Assembly: GCA_009760855.2 (NCBI GenBank)
Contig: WPIO01000212.1
Coordinates: 5,001 to 35,000, forward strand
Direction of reading: 5' to 3'
DNA: 30,000 nucleotides
From: Cristatella mucedo
Taxonomy: Eukaryota > Bryozoa > Phylactolaemata > Cristatellidae
In this document: positions 1-30,000 of the stretch, one piece after another
Numbering within the stretch: position 1 is the stretch's first letter
How the letters are laid out: each line of letters opens with the position of its first letter
Notes under the pieces: generated by a model
The model's input: only the letters and a program-made list of their open reading frames with translations
What the model was told of the DNA's origin: nothing
Database searches by the model: none
Position numbers and translations under genes: made by a program

Positions 1-262
1 AGTGAGCCTGAGCGAGAGAGTGAGCCTGAGCGAGAGAGTGAGCCTGAGCGAGAGAGTGAGCCTGAGCGAGAGAGTGAGCCTGAGCGAGAGAGTGAGCCTG
101 AGCGAGAGAGTGAGCCTGAGCGAGAGAGTGAGCCTGAGCGAGAGAGAGTGAGCCTGAGCGAGAGAGTGAGCCTGAGCGAGAGAGTGAGCCTGAGCGAGAG
201 AGTGAGCCTGAGCGAGAGAGTGAGCCTGAGCGAGAGAGTGAGCCTGAGCGAGAGAGTGAGCC
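1..262. repeat. 18-bp tandem satellite
   Basis: About 14 near-identical copies of GTGAGCCTGAGCGAGAGA in tandem, with one 2-bp insertion near 147. As 18 is a multiple of three, the repeat stays open and encodes SLSERV hexapeptides on the plus strand. It decays into degenerate copies to about 600. It lies in or beyond the intron after exon 16 and is unlikely to be translated. Confidence 0.95.
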
Positions 263-599
263 CTAGAGCGAGAGAAGTGAGCCTGATCAAGGGAGTGGTC
301 CTGACGAATAGAGTGAAGCCGGAGCAAGAGAGTGGCCTGAGTCAAGAGATTGACCGTATGCAAGAGAGTTAACTCGGAGCAATGAGAAGTGCCCGGAAGT
401 CAAGAGAGTGAAATCCGGAGCAATAGAGTGACCGGCGGCAATAGAGTTGACTCGGAGGCAAGAGAGGTGACTGCTAGCAAGCCGAGTGACCGGAGCAAAG
501 TGACGAGCACGAGAGTTGACGCGTGGAGCCAAGAGAGTGACCTGGAGCAATAGAGTGAAGCCGTAGCAAGATAGACGAGGAGAGAGAGCGTGAAGCAAG

Positions 600-905
600 A
601 GAGAGAAGATAATCGAGCGCGGACGGGAGCCTCTCTCTCCTTGCTTTCCCAGATATGTTATCGCAGAGAGATATGCTTTCTATAGCAGATGTAGAGAGCT
701 AGATCTAGAGAGAGCTAAGAGAGATCAAGAGAGCAAAGCGAGAGCTAGAGAGATATAGAGAGATGAGAGATATAGTTTAGAAGAGAGAAGAGGGAGAGAG
801 AGAGCGTGGCAGAGAAGAATGGGGAGAGAGAGCAAGAGAGAGAGAGAGAGAGATCCAGAGAGCTGAGAGCAAGAGAGAGGAGCTCGAGGATATTAGAGAG
901 CAGAA

Positions 906-936
<31 letters not shown>

Positions 937-1083
937 CGGGAGCAAGAGAGAGAGAGAAAGAGAGCGGGAGCAAGAGAGAGAGAGAGAGAGCGGGAGCAAG
1001 AGAGAGAGAGAGAGCTGGAGCAAGAGAGAGAGAGAGCGGGAGCAAGAGAGAGAGAGAGAGCGGGAGCAAGAGAGAGAGAGAGA

Positions 1084-1133
<50 letters not shown>

Positions 1134-1137
1134 AAAA
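600..1137. repeat. Purine (GA)n satellite with GCGGGAGCAA interruptions
   Basis: Almost pure GA sequence on the plus strand. Between about 938 and 1078 the tract is broken at intervals by GCGGGAGCAA or a close variant, forming a loose higher-order unit. It is the source of the long Glu/Arg and Ser/Leu open frames in the area, which I do not regard as genes. Confidence 0.9.
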
Positions 1138-1364
1138 TAGACAGACAAGAGAGATAAAGGATGGGCATATAGTTTGCCGGACTATATTTCCCAGAGAAGC
1201 AGCTGATTCTCGGGATGGTGCTTGAAAACAGCACCTGGTAAATGCATGACTTGATGGACTGACCAGAGTGAGCTCAAAACTCACTGTACATGAAGGGGTC
1301 GATAATGCTGATTGTGATAGCATAGATATGATATGAATATAAATGAAAATAATTCAATGATCTA

Positions 1365-1367
<3 letters not shown>

Positions 1368-1437
<70 letters not shown>
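1368..1437. repeat. (TC)35 microsatellite
   Basis: Uninterrupted TC dinucleotides. On the gene strand it is (GA)n beginning 10 bases after the exon 16 donor. Confidence 0.97.
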
Positions 1438-1441
<4 letters not shown>

Positions 1442-1447
1442 ACCCAC

Positions 1448-29648
<28,201 letters not shown>

Positions 29649-30000
29649 CTGCAAAAAGTCACGCTGCTGCTGCTTGCAACAAGGCAGACACGCTTGAAAT
29701 AATGCAATGCTCAGCAGAGCAGAGCGGAAGCTACGAATGGTACACCAAATAGAAAGGAGTGCATAACAGACAGACAATCAGACACACACACACACACACA
29801 CAAAGAGGGAGAGAACAAGAAAGAAAGAAAGGTGTGAGTGCGTATTCGCTCTTGCAAGTGCACGCGAACAATCTGTCTGTGTGTGAGCACATGCACATGC
29901 CGACACATCATTCTTGTGCTCGTGCTCTCTCTCTCTGAGAGAGCTATACAGATGTATTATTATTTTTATCATATTTTTCGTGGTGGCATAGGCACAGCTG
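29649..30000. other. Upstream flank, no exon recognised
   Basis: Probably intron upstream of exon 1, as its acceptor is strong. It contains (CA)n near 29781-29801 and AAAG repeats near 29817-29831. No start-codon exon or promoter is recognisable. Confidence 0.5.

Noticed and set aside
745-1323. Long SLSLSL and RERERE open frames on both strands (also near 11782-12262, 26259-26931 and 10180-10722)
   Set aside because: They are translations of GA/TC microsatellites and have no other protein features.

Overview
This window is nuclear DNA from an animal. It contains GT-AG introns, dense dinucleotide microsatellites ((GA)n, (TC)n, (CA)n), tRNA-derived SINE copies and a decayed LINE fragment. There is no operon structure and no intact intergenic gene. 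The repeat style and divergence would fit a lophotrochozoan, perhaps a flatworm, but the sequence does not fix the species.

One gene explains nearly all coding signal. It lies on the minus strand and runs off both window edges. I recognise it as an orthologue of the Rho guanine-nucleotide exchange factor PLEKHG5 (Syx/Tech/GEF720). Sixteen exons between 29648 and 1448 join in one open frame of 2487 nt (829 codons), with matching phases at every junction (exons 1, 5 and 6 end mid-codon, and so does exon 2). In order they encode: a small Cys/His zinc-binding module followed by GHMRFDLP; a Ser-rich linker; a Lys-rich stretch; a Ras-binding-like ubiquitin-fold segment; a long Ser/Ala/Gly-rich linker; a conserved DKMERLQAKL helix; the complete DH (RhoGEF) catalytic domain; and the start of the DH-PH connector. 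The initiator exon lies beyond the right edge. The PH domain and C-terminus lie beyond the left edge.

Layout: 1-1447 is purine-rich satellite (18-bp tandem units, then GA repeats) plus a (TC)35 tract just inside the intron after exon 16. 1448-4350 holds the compact DH exons with short introns. 4351-9070 holds three linker exons, with SINE copies in the introns. 9071-18130 is a 9-kb intron with microsatellites, a foldback-like element around a minisatellite, a (CAG)n tract, a perfect 22-bp satellite and SINEs. 18131-19141 holds the RBD exons. 19142-25886 has the Lys-rich, short conserved and Ser-rich exons plus a LINE relic. 25887-29542 is an intron dominated by (TC)85, (CA)n and (AT)n(AC)n. 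29543-29648 is the zinc-module exon.

Apart from this gene I see no second convincing protein-coding gene and no canonical RNA gene. The less expected items are a 39-bp perfect inverted repeat enclosing a minisatellite, a duplicated 5' splice site after exon 3, an inverted SINE pair inside an intron, and a possible LINE-SINE pair sharing a 3' tail.
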